A DNA stretch of 64,000 nucleotides from NCBI RefSeq assembly GCF_025354435.1, contig NZ_JANXMU010000032.1, positions 124,001-188,000 on the forward strand, in the 5' to 3' direction. The notes below the pieces were generated by a model, which was given only the letters and a program-made list of their open reading frames with translations, was not told where the DNA came from and did no database searches. Positions 61,721 through 64,000 of the stretch are shown here, in pieces. Each line of letters starts with the position of its first letter. Position 1 is the first letter of the stretch. A program made the position numbers and the translations under genes. The DNA comes from Rhodoferax sp. GTDB lineage: Bacteria; Pseudomonadota; Gammaproteobacteria; Burkholderiales; Burkholderiaceae_C.

Positions 61721-62245
61721 TCAAAGCTTCCACTTTTCCATCAATTGTTCTGGGCGCAAGGCATCGTAGCCTTCGAAAGGCTGGTGGATCCACGGGTTGG
61801 TAGGCAAAAACTCCACCGAGTAGTCGGGGGTGAATACCGATACTGCCTTGGTCCAGACCACGGCGCTGCGCAGCTCGGTGATGGGCGGGTAGTTGGTTTT
61901 GAGCTGCTCAATCACCGAACGCAGGGTGTGGCCGGTATCGGCCAGATCGTCCACCAGCAGCACTTTGCCGGCAATCTCTCCCTTGGGCGTGGTGATGAAA
62001 CGGGCGATGTCCAGCGTGCCCTGCTGCTTGCCGGCATCTGCGCGGTAAGAGCTGGTGGACATGATGGCCAGCGGCTTGTCGAAGATGCGCGACAGCACGT
62101 CGCCAGGGCGCAAACCACCACGCGCCAGGCACAGGATGGTGTCGAACTGCCAACCTGACTGGTGCACTTTGAGCGCCAGTTTTTCGATCAGGTTGTGGTA
62201 CTCGTCATAACTCACGTACAGGTGCTTACCGTCTTCTGTCAACAT
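61721..62245 (-). CDS. phosphoribosyltransferase (xanthine/hypoxanthine type)
   Basis: MLTEDGKHLYVSYDEYHNLIEKLALKVHQSGWQFDTILCLARGGLRPGDVLSRIF...[19 protein letters not shown] motif. Confidence 0.92.
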   Translation of the reverse strand: MLTEDGKHLYVSYDEYHNLIEKLALKVHQSGWQFDTILCLARGGLRPGDVLSRIFDKPLAIMSTSSYRADAGKQQGTLDIARFITTPKGEIAGKVLLVDDLADTGHTLRSVIEQLKTNYPPITELRSAVVWTKAVSVFTPDYSVEFLPTNPWIHQPFEGYDALRPEQLMEKWKL

Positions 62246-62261
62246 GGGAACTACTCCTGAA

Positions 62262-62320
62262 ACTATAGCTACTCGCATAGGCACTAATTGCGGTGAGTGC
62301 CTATTTTTTATAAATTTAAC
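62262..62320 (-). repeat. Family A repeat copy (covarying stem variant)
   Basis: aactatagctactcgcataggcactaattgcggtgagtgcctattttttataaattta. Confidence 0.8.

Positions 62321-64000
<1,680 letters not shown>

Overview
Chromosomal window with Comamonadaceae-like (Betaproteobacteria) gene content and about 55 genes on both strands. Main blocks: a PilJ-type mini chemoreceptor; a MarR/RND efflux/aldo-keto reductase operon; a protocatechuate 4,5-cleavage (pmd/lig-type) operon with a divergent LysR gene; an amino-acid ABC system next to mmuM; an L-fucose-type catabolic cluster (IclR, ABC transporter, fuconate dehydratase, lactonase, SDR); pirin, flavodoxin and DoxX genes; gluQRS-trmB-pseudouridine synthase; an orphan response regulator and a winged-helix ATPase; a chemoreceptor, alaS, tRNA-Gly, scoAB, and a GntR-controlled amino-acid ABC operon; cls, rlmB, ybbA/tesA, metC, a phosphoribosyltransferase, purA and hisZ. 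Signals the gene list does not explain: (1) two consecutive genes of one ABC operon (permease 54717-55370, ATPase 55354-56130) are each interrupted by a single in-frame TAG exactly where the family has a Gln (CAG to TAG), with full coding potential on both sides. (2) A ~60-70 bp AT-rich, partly palindromic repeat (family A) occurs about 13 times, mostly directly 3' of stop codons and codirectional with the preceding gene. One copy is inserted in frame and translated inside gluQRS, and a degenerate look-alike lies in alaS. (3) Two further repeat families: B is an inverted pair bracketing a pirin gene; C has three copies, one carrying an extra hairpin. (4) A small orphan protein overlapping the end of gluQRS has a His/Cys pattern resembling clan-CD (caspase-like) proteases. 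All calls come from reading the sequence and from family knowledge; no database search was run.
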